Shown here in pieces: positions 17,408 to 26,235 of a stretch of 64,000 nucleotides of DNA. Under the pieces are notes generated by a model, which searched no databases, had not been told where the DNA came from, and saw nothing but the letters and a program-made list of their open reading frames with translations. Each line of letters begins with the position of its first letter. The stretch's first letter is position 1. The DNA lies in assembly GCA_043773745.1 (NCBI GenBank), contig JAYVEV010000033.1, positions 62,001 through 126,000 of the forward strand. Direction: 5' to 3'. The position numbers and the translations under genes are program-made. Origin of the DNA: UKL13-2 sp043773745 (GTDB lineage Bacteria; Pseudomonadota; Gammaproteobacteria; Burkholderiales; Usitatibacteraceae).

Positions 17408-19141
17408 CTACAACTTTATCAATGCCTTCACAGTTCCCGCCTTCTCATGCCTTGCAACCAGGCCGATTTCACCAGCGCTTGCGCTGCCTTTGACTACCCA
17501 CTCGCATATTTGCCGGTCCGCTGTAGGCGTAGTGTCTGTCCAGAAACTCATCAGGGTATGTTTATAGGCACGCCCCTCAAGCTCACCCATCACCTCGCGC
17601 GCCTGGCCGGATATCAGCGTCATACCAGCGGGCAGCGTAATCTCCGCCACCACGCCGCGCGATTGCTTGCGAGCGAGAGCACGCTTGGAAACATAGCTCG
17701 GCAGATAACCGGTGTTTTGCACAACCAGGGTGATGCGGTGGGTATCGTCGGCAACCTGTTCAGATTTGGCTGCCACCAGTTCCAGCTTGGGTGAAATCAT
17801 GGTGTTATAAATCAGCCAGTCGGGAAACTTGGCAATTTCTTTTTCCAGCAGATGCGGAGGTGGATTACGGAATGTGTCAATCTTATTCCATCCGCCGATT
17901 TCGACTTCGCCCAGTTGCGGATGATTAAATTGATACCAATCTACGTAGCCTTTGCCCGCCAATTCGCGGTCAGCCCAGGCAATCATTTTGAGATCATCCT
18001 CTACCGGATGATCGCGGAACCAATCGATATATTTATAATCCTTGATACCTGCTTCGCGCATGGGGCACCAGATTTCAACAGTCCACTCGTACAATCCCAA
18101 GTGCTCGTAGATCCAGTCAAAGGCACCGGTAATCACTTCCTTCGGATGGTAGCGGAACTCGTGATAAACACTGATTGCTGGGTAGCCCGTCAGTTCGGTG
18201 CCTTTCTCACCCTGCTCTTTATACGCCCACAAATCTTCTGCCGGCATTTCTTCATCCGGTGAGGTAGCGAACGGCCGCAACAATACGCCGCTCCAGGTGT
18301 GGAACGAGAGACCGCCGGTAATATTAGGATGATGCGTAATAAAGTGCACGACGGAGCGCACCTCAGGCTCGGAGGTGGGATAGGGTCCTGCGCCAAATTG
18401 CTCGAACTCCTGTCGCCAGCCAGACGGGAAGTTGCGATTCAAATCCAACCCCTGCTTATCGCGATTAACGGCGATGGTGTAGCCATCGTAATTGCGCAGT
18501 TTGCCTTCGGGAAGCATGCGGTAATAGATGCCGCCATATTCAGTCGGCTCACGGGCAATCATCAGCCGTGGTTCGGTGGGATGACACTTCCAATTGCCGT
18601 TGGCATCCTTGATGCGCATCGACAAGATACGACCATCGCCATCCACGTCCTCAATATCCAGCCCCTCAATTGCGTCTTCGTCATAGGGATAGCTGCGAGT
18701 GGATGAGCGGATAATTTTGGGGCCGCCCTCGTCCGCAGGGCGCAACGCCCATTCAGCCCCATCGGGATTCATGCGCGGACATATATACATGACGCGAGTA
18801 TCCAAACACCGCGTGACATCATCGCGCTTGCCGTAATTTTTAGTCAGCGTGTCTATTAAATACATCGCCGCGGCACCGCCCGCCAATTCACTCGCATGGA
18901 TATTGGCATCAACCCAATAGGCCGGCTTATCGGCCGCAGTGCCGGATTTTTGATTAGTTGCGGCTAGCACCCAAATATCGCGGCCTTCATGGCTTTTACC
19001 TATGCTCTCAATGGACAGCAAATCAGGAAAGGCTTTGACGTAATCATGCAGGAGTTGGGAAAATTCAGCATAACGATAGAAACGGTCAAATTGTGCATTC
19101 ATGTTTTTGGGATCGCCAATAAGGTGGGCATTTATTTCCAT
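17408..19141 (-). CDS. M14 family zinc carboxypeptidase
   Basis: A 577-residue protein with a carboxypeptidase A-type catalytic domain in the first two thirds. The zinc motif HASE (H82, E85) stands in WVDANIHASELAGGA. Next come RMNPDGAEW and the long DVDGDGRILSMRI insert, the substrate arginine region LDLNRNFPSGW, the third ligand His in LSFHTWSG, and the catalytic Glu in YEWTVEIW. A C-terminal beta-sandwich of about 120 residues (VVQNTGYLPSYVSKRALARKQ) follows. There is no signal peptide, so it is probably cytoplasmic. Similar 570-residue proteins act on peptides or peptidoglycan fragments, but the substrate is unknown. Starts at residue 1 or 14 are both possible. Confidence 0.88.
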   Translation of the reverse strand: MEINAHLIGDPKNMNAQFDRFYRYAEFSQLLHDYVKAFPDLLSIESIGKSHEGRDIWVLAATNQKSGTAADKPAYWVDANIHASELAGGAAAMYLIDTLTKNYGKRDDVTRCLDTRVMYICPRMNPDGAEWALRPADEGGPKIIRSSTRSYPYDEDAIEGLDIEDVDGDGRILSMRIKDANGNWKCHPTEPRLMIAREPTEYGGIYYRMLPEGKLRNYDGYTIAVNRDKQGLDLNRNFPSGWRQEFEQFGAGPYPTSEPEVRSVVHFITHHPNITGGLSFHTWSGVLLRPFATSPDEEMPAEDLWAYKEQGEKGTELTGYPAISVYHEFRYHPKEVITGAFDWIYEHLGLYEWTVEIWCPMREAGIKDYKYIDWFRDHPVEDDLKMIAWADRELAGKGYVDWYQFNHPQLGEVEIGGWNKIDTFRNPPPHLLEKEIAKFPDWLIYNTMISPKLELVAAKSEQVADDTHRITLVVQNTGYLPSYVSKRALARKQSRGVVAEITLPAGMTLISGQAREVMGELEGRAYKHTLMSFWTDTTPTADRQICEWVVKGSASAGEIGLVARHEKAGTVKALIKL

Positions 19142-19281
19142 GATTTTCGCACAGTCCTAGCCATTCTCCTGCGCATACCATTCACACACATTTTCCTGTT
19201 CAATCAGGCAGTGTGTTCTGCTTGACAACTGCGCCAGTCAGCCAACTGTCTTATTTGCGTAAAATAGAGCTTCAAAAAACT

Positions 19282-20031
19282 ATGCCCTACTTCCTAGCCC
19301 TCGCCGTGATTGCGGCCTCAGTTGTAATTACGTCCTTTATTTCAGGCATCCTGGGCATGGCCGGTGGCATGATTTTGATGGGTGTATTACTGGCGTTGCT
19401 GCCGCTGCCCAAGGCAATGATGTTGCACGGTGTTGCGCAAATGGCGGCGAATGGCTGGCGCGCTTGGTTGTGGCGACATGATGTGAATTGGCGCGTATTT
19501 CGCGGTACCGCTGCCGGTTCCATCATTATTTTGGCGCTGTTCAGCATGGTGCAATTGTCCGCCAGCAAATCGACAGCCTATCTACTCCTCGGTGCCACGC
19601 CATTTCTCAGCTTGCTATTACCAAAAGACCTGAAGCTGAATGTTGACAAGCGTGGCCATTCATTTTTGTGCGGCCTAAGTTGCAGCGCAATCCAGTTGGT
19701 TGCCGGTGTTTCCGGTCCTTTGCTGGATGTGTTTTTTGTACATTCACATATGCATCGTAAACAAGTTGTTGCCACCAAAGCCAGTACGCAAAGCTTCGGG
19801 CATATTTTAAAAATAATTTATTTTGGCTTGCTGCTCAACACCGCCTACGGCAGCATCGAATGGTGGATGGCATTGGCTGCGGTATTACTCGCCATGCTCG
19901 GCACGACGCTCTCGCGCAAAGTACTGGATGCAATGAGCGATGCCAACTTCCGCGCATGGACGCGCGGCACGGTGCTGGTAGTGGGCAGCTGTTATCTGGC
20001 TGCTGGCATTTGGTTGCAGTGGATGCAGTAA
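19282..20031 (+). CDS. TauE/SafE-type anion permease
   Basis: A 249-residue membrane protein with about eight hydrophobic segments and the TauE/SafE feature of a glycine-rich first helix (SFISGILGMAGGMILMGVLL), with a repeat half marked by CGLSCSAIQLVAGVSGPLLDVFF. Family members export sulfite, sulfoacetate or related anions. A His-rich loop (HSHMHRKQVV) follows. The start at the ATG of MPYFLALAV (19282) leaves a helix at the N-terminus; a longer frame from 19213 adds a non-helical, cysteine-containing stretch. It diverges from the M14 gene. Substrate unknown. Confidence 0.8.
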   Translation: MPYFLALAVIAASVVITSFISGILGMAGGMILMGVLLALLPLPKAMMLHGVAQMAANGWRAWLWRHDVNWRVFRGTAAGSIIILALFSMVQLSASKSTAYLLLGATPFLSLLLPKDLKLNVDKRGHSFLCGLSCSAIQLVAGVSGPLLDVFFVHSHMHRKQVVATKASTQSFGHILKIIYFGLLLNTAYGSIEWWMALAAVLLAMLGTTLSRKVLDAMSDANFRAWTRGTVLVVGSCYLAAGIWLQWMQ

Positions 20032-20099
20032 CTCAGCATGAAAAATATATGTCCACACTCGATAGGGCAACGTCATTAAACACACAATCACCTCTCATT

Positions 20100-20170
20100 A
20101 ATTTCTCCTGCTCAAAAAAATGCCCGACAACCTGGTAGTTGTCGGGCAAACCGCTCTCGGAGGAGAAATT
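20100..20170. repeat. Nested inverted repeat, 71 bases
   Basis: Outer arms AATTTCTCCT (20100-20109) and AGGAGAAATT (20161-20170) are perfect inverted copies 51 bases apart. Inside them is a second perfect hairpin (20121-20131 with 20138-20148). This resembles a tiny mobile palindrome or the fold of a small RNA more than a simple terminator. Only one copy is visible in this window. Confidence 0.6.
20114..20148 (-). terminator. Rho-independent terminator for the minus-strand PlsC-like gene
   Basis: The 11-base-pair stem TGCCCGACAAC (20121-20131) / GTTGTCGGGCA (20138-20148), loop CTGGTA, is followed on the minus strand by seven Ts (the A-run at 20114-20120). It would end transcripts arriving from 20938 down to 20339. 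There is no T-run on the plus-strand side. Confidence 0.75.
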
Positions 20171-20338
20171 GACGATGATTGCTCATCGCATATCTATATA
20201 AGCATTTGCCGTGCCAATTGTTATATAAAAATAAGTTTCATAAAATCAAATACATAAGACCGCAACATCTTATCCCGCACCGCACCATTTCTGCACAATC
20301 ATCACACCACGACGCGCAAAAATAGGGCAGAAAAATAC

Positions 20339-20938
20339 TTAATCTTCACGCTGCCAATGCTTGAGATATTTGCCGCGAATAGGCCGGTAAAAATTCAGGA
20401 CTTCATTCATATCACACTCTACATCCCCGCTTGGCGTGAATAGCGGACCGAAGCCAACGACGCGATTTGGAAAATCAAAATAGACCAGCACGATCGGCAC
20501 ATTCGCCCCGCGCGCCATATATAAAAAACCGCTCTTGAAGCCTTTGTCAGCAGCACGCGTGCCTTCCGGGGCCAGCGCCAGAATCAGGCGGTCAGTGGCA
20601 TTGAATGCTGCGACCACCTCACCCACCAGGCCATGCGCCTGGGTACGGTCGGCGGGAATACCACCCAGCGAGCGCAGCCAGCGGCCAAATAAGCCGCGAA
20701 ACAAGGTGTGCTTTCCGATAAAGGCAATCTTAATATCAAGCGCCCATAACGCCATGATGCCGACCACAAAATCCCAATTGGATGTATGTGGCGCGACGGC
20801 AATCACCATCTTGGGCACCACCGGCAATTGACCGGCAAAGCGCCAGCCAGACAGGCGCATCGTTGCACGTCCGATAAAGCGTGCGATGCGTGCATTGCGG
20901 CGTTCATGCTGCGCCGGCACAATAAAAGGAGTACTCAA
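20339..20938 (-). CDS. PlsC-like lysophospholipid acyltransferase
   Basis: A 199-residue acyltransferase of the glycerophospholipid type. The HX4D catalytic motif appears as HTSNWD, the glycerol-binding block as FIGKHTLFRGLFGRWLRSLGG, and the third block as LALAPEGTRA. A hydrophobic patch (FVVGIMALWAL) anchors it to the inner membrane. Family members transfer a fatty acid to lysophosphatidate; shorter members like this one, about 200 residues, are often of uncertain specificity and include OlsA-like ornithine lipid acyltransferases. The OlsB-like gene is 8 kb away, so a link is only a suggestion. Followed by a clear terminator. Confidence 0.85.
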   Translation of the reverse strand: MSTPFIVPAQHERRNARIARFIGRATMRLSGWRFAGQLPVVPKMVIAVAPHTSNWDFVVGIMALWALDIKIAFIGKHTLFRGLFGRWLRSLGGIPADRTQAHGLVGEVVAAFNATDRLILALAPEGTRAADKGFKSGFLYMARGANVPIVLVYFDFPNRVVGFGPLFTPSGDVECDMNEVLNFYRPIRGKYLKHWQRED

Positions 20939-20963
20939 GCGAGCACCCAGTCTAAGGCTACGC

Positions 20964-21209
20964 TTAGCGCAATCGTTGCTTTTGTGCCTGCAAGGCTTCC
21001 TTGAGTGAATCTTCCGATAGTGCGTTCACGCTGGAGGCCAGCGCCTCTGCCAGCGGAATAGCGGAAACGGGGAGTCGGGCAATATTTACTTTCTCAACCA
21101 ATTTTGCCGCAGCGCCCGCCACCAGCAGCAACGCCTCGCGATCCGACATCATGATTTCGATTTCGCTGCGCAGCATGGCAACGGCGGGGTGTTCAGCTGG
21201 CTTTTTCAT
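20964..21209 (-). CDS. Small hypothetical protein
   Basis: An 81-residue helical protein beginning MKKPAEHPAVAMLRSEIEIMMSDREALL, with an alanine-rich middle (VAGAAAKLVEKVN) and a KEALQAQKQRLR end. No membrane segment or known motif. I chose the ATG at 21209 because AGAAAG stands a few bases upstream; starts at 21251 or 21227 would add up to 14 residues. It precedes the PlsC-like gene by 25 bases and may be co-transcribed with it. Function not recognised. Confidence 0.55.
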   Translation of the reverse strand: MKKPAEHPAVAMLRSEIEIMMSDREALLLVAGAAAKLVEKVNIARLPVSAIPLAEALASSVNALSEDSLKEALQAQKQRLR

Positions 21210-21308
21210 GTTTGCTTTCTCTATCATTTTCAGGTTGCTGCATAAATTCAATGGGGTACTACAGGCTCAAAAATAGCCTAACAACCATCTGTATTTTATT
21301 CTGAAATT

Positions 21309-22322
21309 TCACCCATGTTGCGCGAGCGGCAAATTAAGCAATAAATTCTGCGGCTTCAGCTTCAGAACATTATCTTGATTAATCGCAATGCCCAGATAAA
21401 TCGGCTTGCCGACGATATCCTGTCGCATATCGCGAGCATCGACGAAAATTAAACGATAAAGCAAAATAAGACGCTGCCGCCGCTCGGCTTCAACCTCGCG
21501 GCCTTCATAGAGATCATTCAAAATGGCAGTGGATTCCACATCCAGCCCCAGATGCCAGCGCCAGGCCTCATCCTCAACTTTTCCCAGCGACTCCAGCACC
21601 ACGTCAATGCCCAGAAAGTGCTTGACCCACTGGCTTAAAAGCCGCGCCAATGCTTGTTCTCCAGCGCGGCCCAGAGTGAGGTCTAGCAAATAGGTGTAGC
21701 GATCTTCGCGCAGCCAGTAGAGCTGGGCATTTTCATGCGTGAGAACATCCATACTCACACTCGCCAGGGGCGTTCCCTGCTGCGCGATCAAACGGCCCAC
21801 GCTGCCAAAGCCGCCCGTATCAGAAAATAATTGAATCGTTTCTGCGTCTGCCGACAAAACCTGCCCTTCCTGAGTCGAAACCCGCTGACGCCGAAAAAAT
21901 AATTCTCCCGCGCGAATCTGGTAAACATCGTCCACGCCATCCAGCAAACTACGGGTGATAGCGTGCGCGGCCAGATCCAGAAACAGCGGCGGAAGATCAA
22001 TGGCACCTTTTCGGAATGTTTGCAGATAAAAACGTTCCAGCGTCACCGCATCCAACAACGCTTTTCGCAACTTCAAAAAATGAATATAGTTTTCGCGCGC
22101 ATCCGCATCTTCAATCGCGCTTAACTCATCAACACTGATAGCACGCTGCGGAAAATCAACTAACTCTGCATGCAGTGCGCGTTCGCGCGGACCCGATTCT
22201 GCAATCGGCATCAGCTCTGGCCGTGCCAAGATAAATCGCAAATAATCAGACGTTACGCGCAGCCAGCCGTGGTCATTTTTAGCGAGGGTGTTAAAGCCGG
22301 AACTGATCCAGAAATTTTGCAT
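21309..22322 (-). CDS. DUF6352-like conserved protein
   Basis: A 337-residue soluble protein beginning FWISSGFNTLAKNDHGWL and containing TSDYLRFILARPEL, which I associate with DUF6352, a family of unknown function spread through Burkholderiales. It is rich in charged residues and helices, with no signal peptide. Two regions look globular, separated near residue 150. It lies downstream of the response regulator gene in the same direction, about 100 bases away. No catalytic motif can be named. Confidence 0.65.
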   Translation of the reverse strand: MQNFWISSGFNTLAKNDHGWLRVTSDYLRFILARPELMPIAESGPRERALHAELVDFPQRAISVDELSAIEDADARENYIHFLKLRKALLDAVTLERFYLQTFRKGAIDLPPLFLDLAAHAITRSLLDGVDDVYQIRAGELFFRRQRVSTQEGQVLSADAETIQLFSDTGGFGSVGRLIAQQGTPLASVSMDVLTHENAQLYWLREDRYTYLLDLTLGRAGEQALARLLSQWVKHFLGIDVVLESLGKVEDEAWRWHLGLDVESTAILNDLYEGREVEAERRQRLILLYRLIFVDARDMRQDIVGKPIYLGIAINQDNVLKLKPQNLLLNLPLAQHG

Positions 22323-22430
22323 GGGCGAAGTTTAACCTGTCAGGTGGCTGTTCTTGGTGCTGCGCATTTCAAATGCATATGCGAAACGCAGCATAGCTGA
22401 CTGATGTCTGTGCGCGGCATGCGTGCCGCT

Positions 22431-22799
22431 TTATGCGGCGGTCGGATTGGGAGAATTCAACACTTCTCTTAAAACCTGCATTGTTACAGGCTTAACCAGA
22501 AAAATTTCGGCGCCAACTCTAAGTGCTTCGGCCCTGATTGCCCGATCATCCATCGATGACATTACGATAATCCGACTCGTAGCGCCGGGCGCAATGCGGC
22601 GGGCATTACTGATAAAACTGATACCACTTAGACGCGGCATGCGGATATCGCAAATGACCCAGTCAAAAACTTGCTCGCGGCAACAATCAAGCGCTGCCAT
22701 GCCGTCACGGGCAATGGTGACGGTATAGCCTAATTTTTTAAGGCAAAAATCGATGTACTCAACAATTGCATCGTCATCTTCAACCAGCAATGCATTCAT
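22431..22799 (-). CDS. Receiver-only response regulator (CheY-like)
   Basis: A 122-residue single receiver domain without an output domain. The acidic pocket is DDDA near residues 8-11, the phosphorylation site is the Asp in DWVICDIRMPRLSG, followed by the conserved Ser in IVMSSMDD and the Lys in FLVKPV. It would pass a phosphate signal by protein-protein contact, as CheY or Spo0F do. No histidine kinase is adjacent. It sits 75 bases after the decarboxylase gene in the same direction and may share its transcript. Confidence 0.88.
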   Translation of the reverse strand: MNALLVEDDDAIVEYIDFCLKKLGYTVTIARDGMAALDCCREQVFDWVICDIRMPRLSGISFISNARRIAPGATSRIIVMSSMDDRAIRAEALRVGAEIFLVKPVTMQVLREVLNSPNPTAA

Positions 22800-22873
22800 A
22801 GATGAACATTATCCAAAGTTGAAATTCAAAAAATCCAGCGGTATATATTAGTAGCCACTCAAAAACACTCCTT

Positions 22874-25117
22874 TTACTGATGCACACAATCCACGTAATA
22901 CATCAACTTGCCATCCTTTTTTTCTTCTACCAAGCCGTGAATATCCGCTTCAAAACCTGGGAAGCTGGCATTAAATTCACGGGCAAATTTCAAATATTGA
23001 ACAATGGTTTTATTAAACCGTTCGCCCGGAATTAGCAGCGGAATACCGGGTGGGTAAGGGGTCAGCAATACGCTGGTGATGCGGCCCTCAAGCTTGTCAA
23101 TTTCAACCCGATCAATATCGCGATGCGCCATCCGCGCAAAGGCGTCGGCCGGCGTCATGGCGGGTTCCATATTGGAGGTGTACATCTCGGTGATCAGTTT
23201 CGCAATATCGTTGGCTTTGTACATATCGTGAATCTGCTGACATAAATCGCGCAGCCCCATACGCTCGTAACGGGGCTGTGTGGCAACAAATTCAGGCAAG
23301 ATTTTCCACATTGGCTGATTTTTATCGTAATCATCCTTGAACTGCTGCAACGCCGTGAGCAATGTGTTCCAGCGTCCTTTGGTGATACCGATAGTGAACA
23401 TAATGAAGAATGAGTACAGCCCCGTCTTCTCCACAATCACACCATGTTCTGCTAAAAATTTGGTGACGATGGAGGCGGGAATGCCCGCCTTGGCAAACTT
23501 GCCGGAGACATCAAGGCCGGGTGTGACGATCGTGGATTTAATCGGATCGAGCATATTAAAGCCCGGCGCCAGATTGCCAAAGCCGTGCCATTTTTCATTG
23601 GCTTTCAGCACCCAATCGGTTTGCAGACCGACGCCTTCTTCGGATAATTTTTCCGGCCCCCAAACCTTGAACCACCAGTCTTTGCCGAACTCGGCATCGA
23701 CTTTGCGCATGGCACGGCGAAAATCGAGCGCCTCCGCAATGGATTCTTCAACAAGAGCCGTGCCGCCGGGTGGCTCCATCATTGCAGCCGCCACATCACA
23801 ACTCGCAATAATCGCGTACTGGGGAGATGTTGAGGTGTGCATCAGATAGGCTTCGTTAAACGCATGACGGTCTAGCTGGCGCGTGTCCGAATCCTGCACA
23901 ATGATTTGTGACGCCTGAGAAATGCCCGCCAGCAATTTATGCGTGGAGTGTGTTGCATAAATCAGGGCATCTTTTGAACGCGGCCGATCTTTGCCGATTG
24001 CATGCATGTTTTTATAAAAATCATGGAACGTCGCATGCGGCAGCCATGCCTCATCAAAGTGCAGGGTTTCAACCTGGCCCGCCAGGGTCTCTTTCAGCGT
24101 CTCCACGTTATAAAGCACGCCATCATAGGTGGATTGCGTGATCGTCAAAATTCGCGGCTTGGCATTTTTGTCTTTGATGAACGGGTTGGCCTCGATTTTT
24201 TTGCGAATGCTTGCGGGCGAAAATTCCTCAAGCGGAATCGGGCCAATGATGCCCAGATGATTGCGTGTGGGCATCAGAAAAATAGGATTCGCACCCGTCA
24301 TGATGATCGCGTGCAGAATCGATTTGTGGCAGTTGCGATCAACAATGACAATATCGCCCGGCGCGACATTGGCATGCCACACCATTTTATTGGAAGTGGA
24401 TGTGCCGTTAGTCACAAAGAAGCAATGGTCCGCATTGAAAATGCGCGCCGCGTTGCGCTCCGAAGCGCCGACCGGCCCGTCATGATCCAGCAGCTGGCCG
24501 AGTTCTTCTACCGCGTTACACACGTCGGCACGCAGCATATTTTCGCCAAAAAACTGGTGGAACATTTGCCCAATGGGCGACTTCAAAAAGGCCACGCCGC
24601 CTGAGTGGCCAGGGCAATGCCAGGAATAAGAGCCATCCTGCGCATAATTCACCAGTGCGCGAAAAAACGGCGGCGCCAATGAGTCAAGATACGACTTTGC
24701 TTCACGAATGATATGTCGCGCCACAAACTCCGGCGTATCCTCAAACATATGAATAAAGCCGTGCAGCTCGCGCAGAATATCATTCGGCAAATGACGCGAG
24801 GTGCGCGTCTCGCCGTACAAATAAATCGGGATTTCGGCATTCTTGAAGCGGATCTCTTCAATAAATTTACGCAAATTCAATACCGCGGGATCCAGCTCAG
24901 GTCCGGGCGTGAACTCCTCATCGTCAATCGACAAAATAAATGCGGAGGCGCGCGATTGCTGCTGCGCAAATTGCGAAAGATCGCCATAACTGGTGACACC
25001 CAGCACTTCCATTCCTTCACTCTGAATCGCATCAGCCAGCGCGCGGATACCGAGGCCGGATGTATTTTCGGAGCGAAAATCTTCGTCGATAATGACAATT
25101 GGGAAGCGAAATTTCAT
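22874..25117 (-). CDS. Arg/Lys/Orn decarboxylase, large fold-I PLP enzyme
   Basis: A 747-residue decarboxylase of the AdiA/LdcI/SpeC type. Residues 1-130 form the N-terminal wing domain (receiver-like fold). The PLP core starts about residue 150 with YSWHCPGHSGG; the lysine that binds PLP is K394 in ATHSTHKLLAG; the Asp and Ala before it (HFDEAW) hold the cofactor ring. The C-terminal domain ends LMYYVDCVH. These enzymes turn a basic amino acid into a polyamine or agmatine and consume a proton, serving acid resistance or polyamine synthesis. No antiporter is adjacent, which favours biosynthesis. The exact amino acid cannot be read from motifs alone. Confidence 0.9.
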   Translation of the reverse strand: MKFRFPIVIIDEDFRSENTSGLGIRALADAIQSEGMEVLGVTSYGDLSQFAQQQSRASAFILSIDDEEFTPGPELDPAVLNLRKFIEEIRFKNAEIPIYLYGETRTSRHLPNDILRELHGFIHMFEDTPEFVARHIIREAKSYLDSLAPPFFRALVNYAQDGSYSWHCPGHSGGVAFLKSPIGQMFHQFFGENMLRADVCNAVEELGQLLDHDGPVGASERNAARIFNADHCFFVTNGTSTSNKMVWHANVAPGDIVIVDRNCHKSILHAIIMTGANPIFLMPTRNHLGIIGPIPLEEFSPASIRKKIEANPFIKDKNAKPRILTITQSTYDGVLYNVETLKETLAGQVETLHFDEAWLPHATFHDFYKNMHAIGKDRPRSKDALIYATHSTHKLLAGISQASQIIVQDSDTRQLDRHAFNEAYLMHTSTSPQYAIIASCDVAAAMMEPPGGTALVEESIAEALDFRRAMRKVDAEFGKDWWFKVWGPEKLSEEGVGLQTDWVLKANEKWHGFGNLAPGFNMLDPIKSTIVTPGLDVSGKFAKAGIPASIVTKFLAEHGVIVEKTGLYSFFIMFTIGITKGRWNTLLTALQQFKDDYDKNQPMWKILPEFVATQPRYERMGLRDLCQQIHDMYKANDIAKLITEMYTSNMEPAMTPADAFARMAHRDIDRVEIDKLEGRITSVLLTPYPPGIPLLIPGERFNKTIVQYLKFAREFNASFPGFEADIHGLVEEKKDGKLMYYVDCVHQ

Positions 25118-25302
25118 GGGTGTCCTTGAATCCTGTTTTAGATCGTAAATATAGATCTGCGGTTAAGACAAAACGAACCAGCACAGGCAGATGCCTGTAA
25201 TTGGTGAGACATTAACATCTATTGTGAGAGGCCAGAATTATACGGCAGTCTCTGAATCATTATGCTGAGCATGCCCCAACCAGTAGCTGATCCGTAACAA
25301 AA

Positions 25303-25331
25303 TTGACCCCACTCACGCAGCATGCGAAAAT
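25303..25331 (+). promoter_or_regulatory. Likely promoter of the tRNA-Val gene
   Basis: TTGACC (25303-25308) and GAAAAT (25326-25331) are separated by 17 bases, and the tRNA begins 9 bases after the -10 box. The match is good at -35 and moderate at -10. Confidence 0.5.
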
Positions 25332-25340
25332 GTGGTGATT

Positions 25341-25415
25341 GGGCGGTTAGCTCAGCGGTAGAGCACTGCCTTCACACGGCAGGGGTCACTGGTTCGATCC
25401 CAGTACCGCCCACCA
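25341..25415 (+). tRNA. tRNA-Val (anticodon CAC)
   Basis: A complete cloverleaf. The acceptor stem GGGCGGT (25341-25347) pairs with ACCGCCC (25405-25411), then A and an encoded CCA. The D arm contains TAGCTCAGCGGTAGAGC. The anticodon stem CTGCC/GGCAG encloses TTCACAC with anticodon CAC at 25373-25375. The T arm contains GGTTCGATCC. CAC reads GTG valine codons. It stands alone, not in a cluster. No integrase follows it. Confidence 0.97.
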
Positions 25416-25427
25416 GTAAATTCAAGG

Positions 25428-25453
25428 GCATACGATGTTCGTAAGCTTTTTTT
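25428..25453 (+). terminator. Terminator after tRNA-Val
   Basis: A short stem (25428-25435 with 25439-25446, one mismatch) with a TGT loop is followed by seven Ts at 25447-25453. It lies 13 bases after the tRNA CCA. Confidence 0.55.
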
Positions 25454-25509
25454 ATTTTCTGTGACCCAATTAGCCGGGCTAATTTGGGGCAATTGGTCGC
25501 CAAACCCTA

Positions 25510-25965
25510 CTAAGTTGTTTCGTCTTGAGACTTCTCGTCGTGCGGTTCGCTGGTGAAAAAGCGATGCTCGACCCAGTGAAACACAATATTTGCGCCAATG
25601 GCAAGCATTGCAGTTAACCCGGCCCAATGCCAAAGGCCTTGTCCAGCAAGCACACCAACCGCCGACGTACACCATAGCGTTGCTGCCGTATTCAACCCGC
25701 GAATTTCTCCTTGATGACGCATAATGACGCCAGCACAAAGAAAACCTACCCCTGTGACTACTTGGCCCGCAACGCGGGCAGGTGCCGTTGGATCTCCTGC
25801 CAATGTGGCAAACAGCACATATGCCGCAGCACCCAAAGAAACCAGCGCATTGGTATGTAGTCCAGCGACATGGCCACGAAGGCGTCGTTCGAGACCGATG
25901 AACGCGCCAAGTAGCAACGCAACAAACAAACCAAATATTTGTTCTGCGTGTTCAAACAGGTCCAT
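25510..25965 (-). CDS. MgtC/SapB family membrane protein
   Basis: A 151-residue protein with about four transmembrane helices and the MgtC signature LLLGAFIGLERRLRGHVAGLHTNALVSLGAA (residues about 17-47, quoted here as LLGAFIGLER and AGLHTNALVSLG). A later GVGFLCAGVIMRHQGEIRGL and TAATLWCTSAVGVLAGQG are also typical. It lacks the C-terminal ACT-like domain of Salmonella MgtC, as in the SapB subgroup. MgtC proteins modulate F-type ATP synthase and phosphate or Mg2+ homeostasis. It is convergent with the tRNA. Confidence 0.88.
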   Translation of the reverse strand: MDLFEHAEQIFGLFVALLLGAFIGLERRLRGHVAGLHTNALVSLGAAAYVLFATLAGDPTAPARVAGQVVTGVGFLCAGVIMRHQGEIRGLNTAATLWCTSAVGVLAGQGLWHWAGLTAMLAIGANIVFHWVEHRFFTSEPHDEKSQDETT

Positions 25966-26235
25966 GCTATCTCCTTAACCGGCTAGGGTGTATGTCCTGT
26001 GCAGCGTCGTACAATTCCGTTGCGCACTAATTTAATTCGGACAACGATTCCATGCATTTTTGATCAAATTATTGTTGTTCTAAGTAGCAACGAATTCTTA
26101 TTTCCCTCAGCTTTTTTAATTACAGTTTCGCCGATTTGCAATCCCAAATATAAGTTTCGACCAAGCTGAGCATTTGGTGGTACAGCCGAATAGCAAGTCA
26201 AATACGCTCATCTATAACCTATTGGAATCCCTTAC

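Larger units (their letters stand above)
20032..20338. other. Intergenic region with nested inverted repeats
   Basis: Three hundred bases between the TauE-type permease and the PlsC-like gene. It contains the nested palindrome at 20100-20170 and AT-rich flanks. The right outer arm forms a very strong Shine-Dalgarno (GGAGGAGA, 20159-20166) followed by an ATG that opens only an 8-codon ORF. No longer coding frame is visible. Confidence 0.55.

Noticed and set aside
25352..25738. Minus-strand ORF of 128 codons running across the tRNA-Val gene
   Set aside because: It is the antisense reading of the tRNA and of mgtC in another frame. Such ORFs across tRNA genes are a common annotation artefact.
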